This document shows positions 54,325 to 63,187 of a stretch of DNA of 64,000 nt, piece by piece. Every line of letters begins with the position of its first letter. The stretch's first letter is position 1. The stretch is taken from positions 1,798,001 through 1,862,000 of the forward strand of contig NZ_CP095741.1 of NCBI RefSeq assembly GCF_023078475.1. Direction: 5' to 3'. The position numbers were made by a program, and so were the translations under genes. The DNA is from Luteibacter aegosomaticola. GTDB lineage: Bacteria; Pseudomonadota; Gammaproteobacteria; Xanthomonadales; Rhodanobacteraceae. The notes under the pieces were generated by a model. The model worked only from the letters and a program-made list of their open reading frames with translations. It had not been told where the DNA came from and made no database searches.

Positions 54325-55421
54325 GCGTTCGTTCCCTGCGCACCGAGCAGCATCGCGACACGTCGCGCGGTCTGCTCCGGGCCGGCCTCGTCACAGGTGA
54401 TGCCCGCGTTGCGTGCTCCGTAAGGTGCATAACGCAGGGGATCGGTGCGGTTGAACAGCCCGATCGCCGTGGCCCGTGTCGCCGCCGCGAGATGCATCAC
54501 GCCGCAATCCGCGCTGATGTAGATGCCAGCCGCTTCGATGAAGGCCGCGAGCTTGCGCGGATCGCTGGTGAAATACGTGGGATAGGTGTTATCGAGCCGA
54601 GACAGGCCATCGGCCGCCACGAGTTCGACCACGCGGCGTTCGCCGATCCGCTCGAACAGCGCGGCGAGGAACGCTTGCCACCACGACGCGTCCTGGCACT
54701 TCGCACCGGTGGCGTTGGGGAAGATGGCGAGCACGGGCGCATCGCGGTCGCTGTTCGCTTCCAGCACGCGGTTCAGCGTGGCCATGCCTTTGGCCCGTTC
54801 GGCGTCACCCAGGCGCAGATCGAGCAGCGGCCATGCACCGGCAGGCACACCCAGGGCTTCGCGCAGCGCATGTACCGGACGCGCGGCGAAATGCGCCGGT
54901 GCGTCACGCATGCCTTCCACGCGTAACTGGAACCGCGCCCGCGCGAGGCTCGCGGCGAGCCGGCCAGACGATGAGCCGGAGGCCGCATCGATCACCAGGT
55001 CGTAGCGCTTCGAACGCAGGCGGCTGAGCGTGCGGATCGTGGCAATCGGGTGGCGCACCGCGCGCCGGTCGATCAGGAACAATTCTCCGAGCGATGAGAA
55101 CCCCGCAAAGATGCTGCGTGCAGCACCCCCGGAGGCTAGCAGGTCGACCTCGGCTCCCGGGAAGTGCGTTTCAAGTTCGGCCAATAGCGGCGTCACCATT
55201 AGCGTATTGCCCAGCCGGTGATTCGGGCGGCAGACGAGGATGCGCTGCATGCCGCTGCGCGGAAGTTGCCCCGGCGCTACGACATTGCCTGCGGAAGGAA
55301 ACGCTTTACGAACGAACCAGGCCATGGCCCGGCGGCGAAAGGCTTGCAGGCGCCCATGCATGGGCGTGCGCTTTCCTTCCGTGGAAGCCGTGCTGCGTGA
55401 CGAAGCGACGATCGAAGACAT
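54321..55421 (-). CDS. Glycosyltransferase family 9 (heptosyltransferase-like)
   Basis: The 366-residue frame starts at 55421, but the ATG at 55361 (MHGRLQAF, preceded by AAGGAAAG) may be the true start. GT9 features are RILVCRPNHRLGNTLMVTPLLAELE (N-terminal nucleotide-sugar fold), FPNATGAKCQDASWWQAF, and the C-terminal SADCGVMHLAAATRATAIGLFNRTDP. These enzymes add heptose to the lipopolysaccharide core from an ADP-activated donor at the inner membrane. It is not next to other LPS genes here, so the acceptor is unknown. No clear promoter lies in the 196-base gap upstream. Confidence 0.85.
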   Translation of the reverse strand: MSSIVASSRSTASTEGKRTPMHGRLQAFRRRAMAWFVRKAFPSAGNVVAPGQLPRSGMQRILVCRPNHRLGNTLMVTPLLAELETHFPGAEVDLLASGGAARSIFAGFSSLGELFLIDRRAVRHPIATIRTLSRLRSKRYDLVIDAASGSSSGRLAASLARARFQLRVEGMRDAPAHFAARPVHALREALGVPAGAWPLLDLRLGDAERAKGMATLNRVLEANSDRDAPVLAIFPNATGAKCQDASWWQAFLAALFERIGERRVVELVAADGLSRLDNTYPTYFTSDPRKLAAFIEAAGIYISADCGVMHLAAATRATAIGLFNRTDPLRYAPYGARNAGITCDEAGPEQTARRVAMLLGAQGTNA

Positions 55422-55617
55422 GCGTAGTCCGAAAAGCGCCCGGACTGGCCGGGCGATACGCGTACCTTGCCTCCCCGACCTTAGTCGCTCCTGTCAGCCA
55501 GATGACGGGAGGCTTACTTAGCCTAGCCTTAGCTGAGCAAAACCCAAATGCACCTGCGCGACGCGAAGGTGCCGCTAAGGATCGTTCGCGATGCTCCGCG
55601 CTCCAAGGAGATGGCTG

Positions 55618-56640
55618 ATGTTTCTGGCAGTACTTTTCATATGCACCATCGTGGCGTTCACGATCAGCGCGGTGAGCGGCGGCGGGGCAGGCCTGGTGTT
55701 GATGCCTGTCCTGCGCGCGGGCTTGCCCATGGCGCAGGTGCCTGTCGCGTTGTCGCTCGGCAGCGCCGCGAGTTCGGTGATGCGGATGGGCGTGTTCATC
55801 CGCCATATCGACTGGCGCATCGTGCGCTGGTTCGTACCCGCATCGTTACCCGGTGCGCTGTTGGGCACGTGGCTTCTTCGCCATGCGAGCCCAGCGTATG
55901 CCGAGCTCGTCATCGGGCTGTTCCTCATGGGCAACCTGCCGATGCTATGGCGCAAGCCTCGTATCGTTGCGGCATCTCGCCCGGCGACGCATGGCACGCT
56001 GGCCGTCATCGGGTTCCTGGCGGGCGGGATATCGGGCTTCACCGGCGCGGTGGGCCTCCTCTTCAACGGCTTTTACCTCCGCTACGGGCTTTCGCGCGAG
56101 CGGCTCGTGGCGACGCGGGCGGCGAACGAGATCGTGCTCCACCTCGTCAAGCTCGTGCTTTACGCGTACTTCGGTCTAATGACGCGTGAGGCACTGGTGG
56201 CCGGTGCCGTCCTTGGCGCCGCAGCCATCGTTGCGGCGTTCGTATCGCGTCAGGTCATTCCGCGGCTGGGCGAAGCGTTGTTCCGGCGCGCGGGTTACGC
56301 CGCGATGATCGTGGCCGGCGTCGCGATGCTCGATGGTTCGACGGCGGACCTTGCGCAGCGGCATGGCGTCACCGTACAGGCCAGCCGCGTGGCCGGAGGT
56401 TTCGATGCCCAGGTTCGTGGATTCGGTCGCGAGGCCACCCTGGAATTCCGGCGCACGGAGGCCATGGAGGTTGAGTACGTGGTGGCTGTCGCCGACCTCC
56501 CACACCACGTGCGCACACAGGTTGAACAACTGGCCGAAGGCGCGGATCACGTCATGGTGGAGGCCGTGCACACGCTCACGCGCCGCGCCTTCGAGGTGCA
56601 TGTGTGGCGCGGAGGTGTGATGGAGAAGTACACCCTTTGA
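55618..56640 (+). CDS. TauE/SafE-family membrane protein with C-terminal soluble domain
   Basis: The start at 55618 is chosen because AAGGAG precedes it; an upstream in-frame Met at 55591 is not supported. The first 235 or so residues of 340 form about eight helices with the TSUP duplicated repeat (FTISAVSGGGAGLVLMPVLRAGL and FLAGGISGFTGAVGLLFNGF). The final 100 residues (HGVTVQASRVAGGFDAQVRGFGREATLEFR ...) form a soluble domain I cannot name. TSUP proteins move sulfite, sulfoacetate or other small organosulfur anions. The tail is an unusual addition for this family. Confidence 0.82.
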   Translation: MFLAVLFICTIVAFTISAVSGGGAGLVLMPVLRAGLPMAQVPVALSLGSAASSVMRMGVFIRHIDWRIVRWFVPASLPGALLGTWLLRHASPAYAELVIGLFLMGNLPMLWRKPRIVAASRPATHGTLAVIGFLAGGISGFTGAVGLLFNGFYLRYGLSRERLVATRAANEIVLHLVKLVLYAYFGLMTREALVAGAVLGAAAIVAAFVSRQVIPRLGEALFRRAGYAAMIVAGVAMLDGSTADLAQRHGVTVQASRVAGGFDAQVRGFGREATLEFRRTEAMEVEYVVAVADLPHHVRTQVEQLAEGADHVMVEAVHTLTRRAFEVHVWRGGVMEKYTL

Positions 56641-56643
56641 GGC

Positions 56644-58125
56644 TTACTTCCGTGCGCTTAGCGGATCCGCCCTGAGCCCGGTGTAACCGTGAAGGGTGTC
56701 GAGCGATGCCGTAGGGTCCGCTTTCGTGTCGTGCGCCAGGTTCGTCAGAAGCGGGAGCAGGTCGCGCGTGCTCTCGCCATGCGAGGGCGTATCGGTATCG
56801 TCGATGAGCTGGCCGACCATGTACTTCTTCACGTGCGTGTCCTGGCTGGCGTCGTGCTGGATGCTGGCCGAGACGAGCTTGCCCTTGGCATAGGCGATAT
56901 CGGTGCTGGCGTGCGCCGAGTCATCGATCTGCGTGTAGTTGTAATTCTGCGAGCCGAGCTTGTCGGTGAGGTGCAGCGGCGTGTCGGGCCATGGCGACGT
57001 GTGGAAGCTCGCCGTCAGGTGGCTGGCCAGCGTCTGCGTGAGGTGGCGATCGCTGGCGTTGCGTCCGCTCAGCGTGGTCGATTGGGAAACGTCATAGTTG
57101 AACGTGTCCAGCTCGTCACCGTGCATGGGATTGGGCGCGCTGCTGGCTTGCGAGATCGATGCGTTGAAATCGGCGAGACCGGTCAGCAAGGCGTGGTCCG
57201 TGCTGGAAAGGGCGCGCGTGGTGCCGCGCGTGGATGCGCTGGTGGGGGAGGTCGGGTAATGGCTGTTGAGCTGGCTGAACCCGTCCTTGAACAGGGCGAC
57301 CAGTGACGCATCAGCGTGGCCCCGGCTTGCGGCGGCATCCACCTGGCCAAGGTAGCTCGCCACCGCGGCATCGCGCTGCGTGCGGTTGCCCCAGGTCGCG
57401 GGTTGGCTCATGTCCAGGTCCATCGCGATGGAACCCGATGGGCCATCGACCTTGAGCGATCGGGCATCGGTACCCGTATGCAGTGCGATGGTTTCGTGCA
57501 CGCCTGGCATGGTCGCGACCGTGGCGTTCAGGTCGACGCTGCTGAGTACCGAGGTGTCGGCACCCATCAGGCCATCGAGCGAGAGCGAGGGAGGCTGTTT
57601 GCTGAGGCCATCCACGGCATCCTGGAAAGCGCTCGCAAGGCTGGCGATAGCCTGCTTCTCGCTGTCGGTAAGCGTGCGGTCCGAGTTCAGGCTGACGGAG
57701 AGGCCACTCGATGACGCGTTGAGGGCTAGCTTGACCGTCGCCCCGCTGGCCGTGCGGATACCGAGGCTGATGGCCGCATCGGCGCCGCTTGAGCTGGCGG
57801 CATCGGTGCTGAAATTCGTGCCTTCGGTGTTGAACCGCCCGAGCAGGGCTTGCCCCAGTCCGGCAAACACGGTGCTGCTATTGGCGGATGCCGCATTGCG
57901 CGTGATGATCGCGGCGATCGCGTCGTCCGACGACGGATCGACGGCCGCCTTGGAGGCATCGCCATAGGTGGCCGCGGCCGACTGTGCCGCGGATGGCTCG
58001 AACACGACGGACGGCTTCGCGACGGCGGCGGTCGCCGCCGTGGGCCGCGAGGCGAGCGCAACGATCCGATCCTGCCAGGAGGTGGGTGCGGTGGGCGTGC
58101 TGGTTTTCAGGAGAAGGGGATTCAC
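56644..58125 (-). CDS. Unrecognised Ala/Ser/Thr-rich protein, 493 residues
   Basis: The sequence has no signal peptide and no membrane helix, and it is dominated by Ala, Ser, Thr and Asp. Repeated helical or coiled stretches occur (DSEKQAIASLASAFQDAVDGLSK), and beta-like alternation appears in its middle (VKLALNASSSGLSVSLNSDRTL). It opens MNPLLLKTSTPTAPTSWQDRIVALASRP. The composition resembles secreted or surface proteins, including substrates exported without a cleaved signal, but I recognise no family. It stands alone between a TauE/SafE gene and the RidA-SDR pair and is convergent with the former. Confidence 0.6.
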   Translation of the reverse strand: MNPLLLKTSTPTAPTSWQDRIVALASRPTAATAAVAKPSVVFEPSAAQSAAATYGDASKAAVDPSSDDAIAAIITRNAASANSSTVFAGLGQALLGRFNTEGTNFSTDAASSSGADAAISLGIRTASGATVKLALNASSSGLSVSLNSDRTLTDSEKQAIASLASAFQDAVDGLSKQPPSLSLDGLMGADTSVLSSVDLNATVATMPGVHETIALHTGTDARSLKVDGPSGSIAMDLDMSQPATWGNRTQRDAAVASYLGQVDAAASRGHADASLVALFKDGFSQLNSHYPTSPTSASTRGTTRALSSTDHALLTGLADFNASISQASSAPNPMHGDELDTFNYDVSQSTTLSGRNASDRHLTQTLASHLTASFHTSPWPDTPLHLTDKLGSQNYNYTQIDDSAHASTDIAYAKGKLVSASIQHDASQDTHVKKYMVGQLIDDTDTPSHGESTRDLLPLLTNLAHDTKADPTASLDTLHGYTGLRADPLSARK

Positions 58126-58214
58126 AACGATCCTTCGTCAGATTCTCCCATGCGTAACGGCGGGCGGCCCCTTATCTTGAGGCCGCCCGCCACGCCGTGA
58201 TCATCACGCCATCA

Positions 58215-58700
58215 TTAATGGGCGACTTCGAGCAGGACTTCCAGTTCCACCGGCACGCCCAGGGGCAGGCTAGCCATGCCGAGCACGACGCGAGGGGCGA
58301 GCAGCTCATCGCCGAAGACGCTTGCCATGAGCTCAGACGCGCCATCGGCGATGGCCGGGTGCTCACGAAAATCGCCCACCGTCGCGATGTAGATGCCGAG
58401 TTTGGCGACGGCGGTGACCCGGTCAAGCGAGCCCAGGAACTCCCTGGCTGCGGCGAGTGCGCTGAGGGCGGCCATTTCCGCAGCCTTGCGGCCCTCGGCC
58501 ACGCTCAGTGCCTCGCCCACGCGGCCCAGCAGGGGCAGGTCGTGGCCTACGGCCGGCAACATGCCGCTGAAGTACACCATGTTGCCGACCCGCACCGCCT
58601 CGACGTACTTGCCGAACGGTGACGGCGGCGGGGGCAGCGTGATGCCGAGTTCCACCAGCCGCCGTTCTGCGCCAGCGGCATGCGCTTGCGGGGCGTTCAT
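58215..58700 (-). CDS. RidA-family protein (YjgF/YER057c/UK114)
   Basis: I chose the ATG at 58700 because it shares its A with the SDR stop (TAATG); a GTG two codons earlier is in frame. The 161-residue product is longer than classic RidA (about 130) and belongs to the YjgF-like subgroup with VGNMVYFSGMLPAV and LDRVTAVAKLGIYIATVGDFREHP. RidA proteins form trimers and hydrolyse reactive imines or enamines. Coupling with an SDR oxidoreductase suggests that both act on the same metabolite. The key Arg of canonical RidA may correspond to APRVVLG, which I cannot verify. Confidence 0.87.
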   Translation of the reverse strand: MNAPQAHAAGAERRLVELGITLPPPPSPFGKYVEAVRVGNMVYFSGMLPAVGHDLPLLGRVGEALSVAEGRKAAEMAALSALAAAREFLGSLDRVTAVAKLGIYIATVGDFREHPAIADGASELMASVFGDELLAPRVVLGMASLPLGVPVELEVLLEVAH

Positions 58701-59422
58701 TACCACTTACCCAGATGGGCGCCGCCATCCACGCGGAGCGCCTCACCGGTGACGCGCGGGGCCTCCGTGACGAACACCACGGCGTCCACGATTTCCTGGA
58801 TGCTCGAGATGCCGTTGATCGGCGACAACGTGGCCAGGATCTCCTTCGGGCCATTCGCATGCATCGGCGTATCGACAATGCCCGGGCCGACGGTGTTCAC
58901 GCGGATGCCCTGCGTGGCGTATTCCATCGCGAGGTTCAGCGAGGCCGACTCGATACCGCCCTTGGTGATCATCGCCACGCTAGCCGGCACGCCCGCGATC
59001 GGGTGATCGGCCAACGGAGAGGTGATGCTGGTGATGGCGCCACCGGTGCCCTGGGCGAGCAGTTGCTTCACCACGCGCTGGGTCATGTAGAGAAAGCCAT
59101 CGAGGTTGGTTGCCAACAGCTGGCGGTAGTCCTCTTCGGTCGTGTCGGTGAACGGCTTGGCGATGAAGACGCCAGCGTTGTTCACCAGGCCGTCGACCTT
59201 GCCGAACGCCTTGACCGCGGCGTTCACCACGGCTTCGGCGGTGGCGGCATGGGCGACGTCGCCGTCGATGCGCACCAGGCGCTCCGACACCGGCAGCTCC
59301 TTCGATGCGCTCACGTTGCGGGAGGTGGCGACCACGTTGTAACCGCGATCGAGGAAGGTCTTGACGAGGCCCGCGCCGATACCCTGCGAAGCGCCCGTGA
59401 CGATGATGGTTTTAGCGTTCAT
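58700..59422 (-). CDS. SDR-family oxidoreductase with altered active site
   Basis: This 240-residue Rossmann protein has the cofactor motif TGASQGIGAG, NNAGVF and a C-terminal segment GIRVNTVGPGIVDTPMHANGP. The usual catalytic YxxxK has become AMITK: residue 150, codon GCG at 58973-58975, is Ala where Tyr is expected, and Lys154 remains. From memory a subfamily with P-A-S-V-A-x-x-T-K-G exists, so this may be a natural variant rather than a defect. It is divergent from a LysR regulator and coupled to RidA downstream, so the likely role is reduction of a reactive carbonyl or imine intermediate. Confidence 0.85.
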   Translation of the reverse strand: MNAKTIIVTGASQGIGAGLVKTFLDRGYNVVATSRNVSASKELPVSERLVRIDGDVAHAATAEAVVNAAVKAFGKVDGLVNNAGVFIAKPFTDTTEEDYRQLLATNLDGFLYMTQRVVKQLLAQGTGGAITSITSPLADHPIAGVPASVAMITKGGIESASLNLAMEYATQGIRVNTVGPGIVDTPMHANGPKEILATLSPINGISSIQEIVDAVVFVTEAPRVTGEALRVDGGAHLGKW

Positions 59423-59514
59423 AAGTAACTCCGGATCTATGGGGGAGGTGTCTTGCTGGAGGGGTATGCTCCGCCGATCCGGATTGCTTGATTAGACGGA
59501 AAAGTCTGGAAACT

Positions 59515-59534
59515 CTTTTCCATTTATGGAAAAG
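59515..59534. promoter_or_regulatory. Candidate LysR operator
   Basis: CTTTTCC-ATTTAT-GGAAAAG is a perfect 7-bp dyad with a 6-base spacer, 7 bases before the LysR start. A further GGAAAAG copy lies at 59498-59504, so three half-sites occur in 37 bases between the divergent LysR and SDR genes. This suits cooperative binding by a tetrameric LysR protein. Confidence 0.55.
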
Positions 59535-59541
59535 TGGCCGC

Positions 59542-60441
59542 ATGGTCGATCTCAACGACATCGAGGTCTTTGTCCGCGTGGCCCAACTGGGCAGCTTCAG
59601 CCGCGCCGCGCAGGCACTGGGCATGCCGGTGTCCACCGTCAGCCGGCGGGTGACCACGCTGGAAGAGTCGCTGGGCGTGACCCTGCTCCAGCGCAGCACG
59701 CGCAAGCTCAGCCTTACCGTGCAGGGCAGGGCTTATTACGAACAGTGCAGCGAACCCCTGCATGAGTTGCACGATGCGGAGCGCGCGCTCACGCAGACCC
59801 AGCGCGCGCCGGAAGGCCTGTTACGCATCTCGGTGCCGGTCATCCTTGGCCAGCCCCCGTTCTTCGAATTCGTCTCCGATTTCATGCGGGCGTACCCGCG
59901 CATCCGCGTCGATCTGCACATCACCAACGCGTTCCTCGACCTGATTGGGGAGAACATCGACGTCGCGATCCGCTACGGCGATCTGCACGATTCGTCGCTC
60001 GTGGCGCGCAACATCGGCACCAGCGAGCGCTACGTGGTCGCCACCCCCGGCTTTCTCGCCGGACGCGCGCTGCCACAGAAGCCGGCGGACCTTGCCAGCT
60101 TCGAATGCGTGATGATCAATGCCCGGAACAACCAGGCGGAATGGGTGCTGGTGAAGGGCAGGCGCACGGAACGCGTGCACGTGAACGGCCCGCTATCCAG
60201 CCGTGATTTCAACTCGGTCAGTGCGTTCGTGTATCACGGGCATGGGGTTGGCTTCCTGCCCACCGCCTACTGTGACGAACGGATTGCTTCCGGCGAACTG
60301 GTGCGCTTGCTGCCGGATTGGGCGTCGCCGGAATTCCCGGTGCACGCCGTGTACCCGACGCGGCGCTTCATGCCGCAGCGGCTGCAGGTGTTCCTGGATG
60401 CGCTGGCGGCGTGGCAAAGCCCGTCGTGGCGACGGGCCTGA
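59542..60441 (+). CDS. LysR-family transcriptional regulator (CrgA-like)
   Basis: The start at 59542 (MVDLNDIEVF) matches family N-termini; the frame is open from 59488. The 299-residue protein has its helix-turn-helix at about 3-62 (IEVFVRVAQLGSFSRAAQALGMPVSTVSRRVTTLE) followed by LLQRSTRKLSLTVQG. The ligand domain is of the CrgA/YafC type (IDVAIRYGDLHDSSLVARNIG). It is divergent from the SDR-RidA operon and probably controls it through the dyad at 59515. Confidence 0.9.
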   Translation: MVDLNDIEVFVRVAQLGSFSRAAQALGMPVSTVSRRVTTLEESLGVTLLQRSTRKLSLTVQGRAYYEQCSEPLHELHDAERALTQTQRAPEGLLRISVPVILGQPPFFEFVSDFMRAYPRIRVDLHITNAFLDLIGENIDVAIRYGDLHDSSLVARNIGTSERYVVATPGFLAGRALPQKPADLASFECVMINARNNQAEWVLVKGRRTERVHVNGPLSSRDFNSVSAFVYHGHGVGFLPTAYCDERIASGELVRLLPDWASPEFPVHAVYPTRRFMPQRLQVFLDALAAWQSPSWRRA

Positions 60442-60481
60442 TCGAAGCGGGCCTGATCGAAGAAGGAACGGGCGGAACCGG

Positions 60482-60679
60482 TTAGCGGTGACGGCGGCGC
60501 GTTTCGTCGCGCTTGACCTCGATGCGAACAGGGCGCGGCTTGCGCCGTAGCGTGATCCAGAAGGCCGCTTCAAAAAGGGCGCCCGCAGCAAAGAGGAACA
60601 TGGCGCCGGTAGCGAAGCCTGCGATGTAGAACGCGGCGCCGGCACTGAGGATCGCTGCCAGGATCGTGAAACGCTTCAT
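60482..60679 (-). CDS. Small membrane protein, 65 residues
   Basis: The ATG at 60679 is preceded by CAGGAGCAGCA, a good ribosome site. The product has two hydrophobic helices (RFTILAAILSAGAAFYIAGF and GAMFLFAAGALFEAAFWITL) and a very basic tail (RRKPRPVRIEVKRDETRRRHR) that should lie in the cytoplasm. No family is recognised. It is convergent with the LysR gene and divergent from the TIR locus. Confidence 0.6.
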   Translation of the reverse strand: MKRFTILAAILSAGAAFYIAGFATGAMFLFAAGALFEAAFWITLRRKPRPVRIEVKRDETRRRHR

Positions 60680-60823
60680 TGCTGCTCCTGTCGGAAGTCG
60701 ACTGACCTTGGTGTAGGACGTGGGGCCAGCATCGCATGAAAGCCAGCCAGGTGGCTGAATGTTGAGAAAAAGCCCCAGGTGCGCCCCACTGACTGCAATT
60801 AGCCCGGATAAAACCGGCAAAAG

Positions 60824-60839
60824 CGTGATGCGCATCACG
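60824..60839. promoter_or_regulatory. CRP/Clp-like palindrome upstream of the TIR operon
   Basis: CGTGATGCGCATCACG is a perfect 16-base palindrome and fits the GTGA-N6-TCAC core of CRP/Clp/FNR-type sites. It lies about 100 bases before the TIR gene start and about 145 from the small membrane protein gene, in a divergent gap. Whether Clp or another factor binds cannot be told from the sequence. Confidence 0.5.
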
Positions 60840-60941
60840 TTTTGGTGGTAGCGTAAGGTTTCGCGTGTCCGGGCAGGCGGGCAAGCCGGTGCCTTACCGT
60901 GGGGTGGGGCGGCTTCGGCATTCGTCGTGGGGAGAGCACGC

Positions 60942-63149
60942 GTGGTTGCCCAACGTCCGGCGGCCCCGGCGTTCCGCTATCGGGCCTTCATCAGTTATAG
61001 CCACCGGGACAAAGCCTGGGCGGCGTGGCTGCACCGCGCGCTCGAGCGTTACACCATCCCCCATCGCCTCGTCGGCACGTTGACCGAGACCGGTGTGGTG
61101 CCGCGCCGGCTCAGTCCCATATTTCGCGACGCCGATGAACTTGCCACGGCCCGCGATCTCGGCCAGAAGGTCACCCAGGCGCTCGGGCAATCGGCGTGCC
61201 TGGTGGTGGTCTGCTCTCCGGCTGCAGCTTTGTCCCGTTGGGTCGATGAAGAGATCCGGACCTACCAGCGCCTCGGTGGCGGCGAGCGGATCTTCTGCCT
61301 CGTGGTCGGCGGTGAGCCCAACGCCAGCCGCATCCCCGGCCGTGGGGCCGAGGAATGTTTTCCGCCTGCGTTGCGCCAGCGCTACGACGCGGAGGGCGGC
61401 CTCAGCGACGACGTCATCGAGCCACTCGCTGCGGATGTCCGTTCCGGCGGCGACGGCAAGGCCGATGCACTGTGCAAGCTGGTGGCGGGGATGCTGGGCG
61501 TCGGCCTCGATACCCTGAAGCGACGCGACCTGCAGCGCCGCGCACGGCGCGCGGTGGCGCTCTCCGCCGTGGCCCTGGCCGTGGCGCTGGTAATGACCCT
61601 TCTTGCGCTCCGTGCGACCCTCGCACGGCGAGATGCCGTGGTCGCAAGCCACGTCGCGGAGCGCCGGCAGAAGGATGCAGAGGATCTGGTCGCCTTCATG
61701 CTGGGTGACCTGAATGACCGGCTGGCCCAGGTATCGCGGCTGGATATCCTCGAAGCGGTGGATGACCGCGCGATGGCGTATTTCCAGGCCCAGCCCACGA
61801 ACGAGGTGAGCGACCGGGCTTTGCTCCAGCGTGCGACGGCGCTGGAAAAGATTGGCAGCGTGCGACTGGATCAGGGGCGGCTGGATGCGGCGCTCGCATC
61901 GTACGAAGCGGCGCGCGTCGTTGCCGTCCGGCTGGCGGCCGACCAGCCTTCCGACGTGTCCCGCCAGGGGTTGCTCGGAGAGATCACGACCTTCATTGGC
62001 ATGGTGCACTGGCGGCAGGGCCGGCTGGATGACGCGCAGCGCACGTTCGCTGACGCACGCGGCGTGTTGGTCGCTGCGGAACAGGCGTCGCCCACGAACG
62101 ATGACCTGCACTTCCAGCTTGCCCTGCTCGATAACAACATGGGACGGGTGATGGAAGCGCGCGGTGCGCTGGATGAGGCGGGCGCGCATTACCGCGACAT
62201 GCTCGGCCGCTTGCAACGTCTTGCGGCGGCCGATGGCGGCAATGTGGATGTTGCGGAGTGGCTCGGGTCCGCGCATTACAACCTGGGCAAGCTGGCATTG
62301 ATGCGCGGCGAGCTTGCCCACGCCGTGGCGGAATTTTCTGCCGACGAAGCCATCCAGGCACGGCTGAGCCGTGCCGAGCCCAAGGATGCCAATCGCCAGG
62401 ACAGCCTGCTCAACGTGCAGGCCATGCTCGGCCGTGTACAGGTGCTCGCGGGCGATGTGCCTGCGGGGACGGCGCGCCTGCAACAAGCGGTCGACGCCGC
62501 GCGCGCGCTCGTTGCCCTCGACCTGAGCAACACGGATGCGCAGGAGCACGTCGCGCTGTTCTCCATCCAGCTCGCGCGTCTGCGCCGACTCGCGGGGGAG
62601 CACGCGGCCGCGCGCGATCTCCTTGCAGCGGCCATGCCCATCTTCGCGATGCTGCGCAAGCAGGACCCGCGTAACGCCGCGTGGCAGCGCGAGTACGCCG
62701 AAGCCCAGGTCGAGGCATCGGCCCAGGCGTTGCTGCGCGGTGATCGCGTGGCGGCCAACGCCGCCGCAAACGACGCCATGCGCTGGCTAGGGCCACTGCG
62801 CGCCGCACAACCCGCCGACCGGGCGACGCTGCTTGCCGCGCTCAGCGCGTGCCTCGCGGCCGCGGATGCCGCGCCCGACGCTGTTGCAGCGCGCATGCTT
62901 CGCGAGCGCGCACTGGGCGAGGCCGGTGCGGATGGGGCCCAGGCGGACCCCCGGCTCCTCGCGTTACGGACCGAGGCCATGCTCGCGCTTGGACGCCGGG
63001 CGGATGCCGCGCCACTCATCGAAACGTTGCGGGTAGCGGGCTACCGCGACCCCGCGCTCGTACAGCGCCTGCGCAGCCAGCACATTGATTACCCCGTCAA
63101 CGAGGCCTTCCAGCGCGAGCTGGTCGCCGCGACGGGCGGCAGCCGTTAG
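60942..63149 (+). CDS. TIR-domain protein with transmembrane helix and helical repeats
   Basis: I prefer the GTG at 60942, which has GGGGAGAG in front of it (735 residues); a GTG at 60927 adds five residues. Counting from 60927, the TIR domain is about 17-150 (RAFISYSHRDKAWAAWLH, FRDADEL). It contains the SRWVDEE motif, whose first Glu (108) matches the catalytic glutamate position of TIR NADases. A transmembrane helix follows at about 208-228 (VALSAVALAVALVMTLLAL). About 480 residues of TPR-like helical repeats come next (SDRALLQRATALEKIGSVRLDQGRLDAALASYEAARVV). A membrane-tethered sensor-effector is suggested. Two more genes follow, 38 bases away. Confidence 0.88.
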   Translation: MVAQRPAAPAFRYRAFISYSHRDKAWAAWLHRALERYTIPHRLVGTLTETGVVPRRLSPIFRDADELATARDLGQKVTQALGQSACLVVVCSPAAALSRWVDEEIRTYQRLGGGERIFCLVVGGEPNASRIPGRGAEECFPPALRQRYDAEGGLSDDVIEPLAADVRSGGDGKADALCKLVAGMLGVGLDTLKRRDLQRRARRAVALSAVALAVALVMTLLALRATLARRDAVVASHVAERRQKDAEDLVAFMLGDLNDRLAQVSRLDILEAVDDRAMAYFQAQPTNEVSDRALLQRATALEKIGSVRLDQGRLDAALASYEAARVVAVRLAADQPSDVSRQGLLGEITTFIGMVHWRQGRLDDAQRTFADARGVLVAAEQASPTNDDLHFQLALLDNNMGRVMEARGALDEAGAHYRDMLGRLQRLAAADGGNVDVAEWLGSAHYNLGKLALMRGELAHAVAEFSADEAIQARLSRAEPKDANRQDSLLNVQAMLGRVQVLAGDVPAGTARLQQAVDAARALVALDLSNTDAQEHVALFSIQLARLRRLAGEHAAARDLLAAAMPIFAMLRKQDPRNAAWQREYAEAQVEASAQALLRGDRVAANAAANDAMRWLGPLRAAQPADRATLLAALSACLAAADAAPDAVAARMLRERALGEAGADGAQADPRLLALRTEAMLALGRRADAAPLIETLRVAGYRDPALVQRLRSQHIDYPVNEAFQRELVAATGGSR

Positions 63150-63187
63150 CAGGGTCACAACGTAGTCCACCCCAGCAGGAGAACGAG

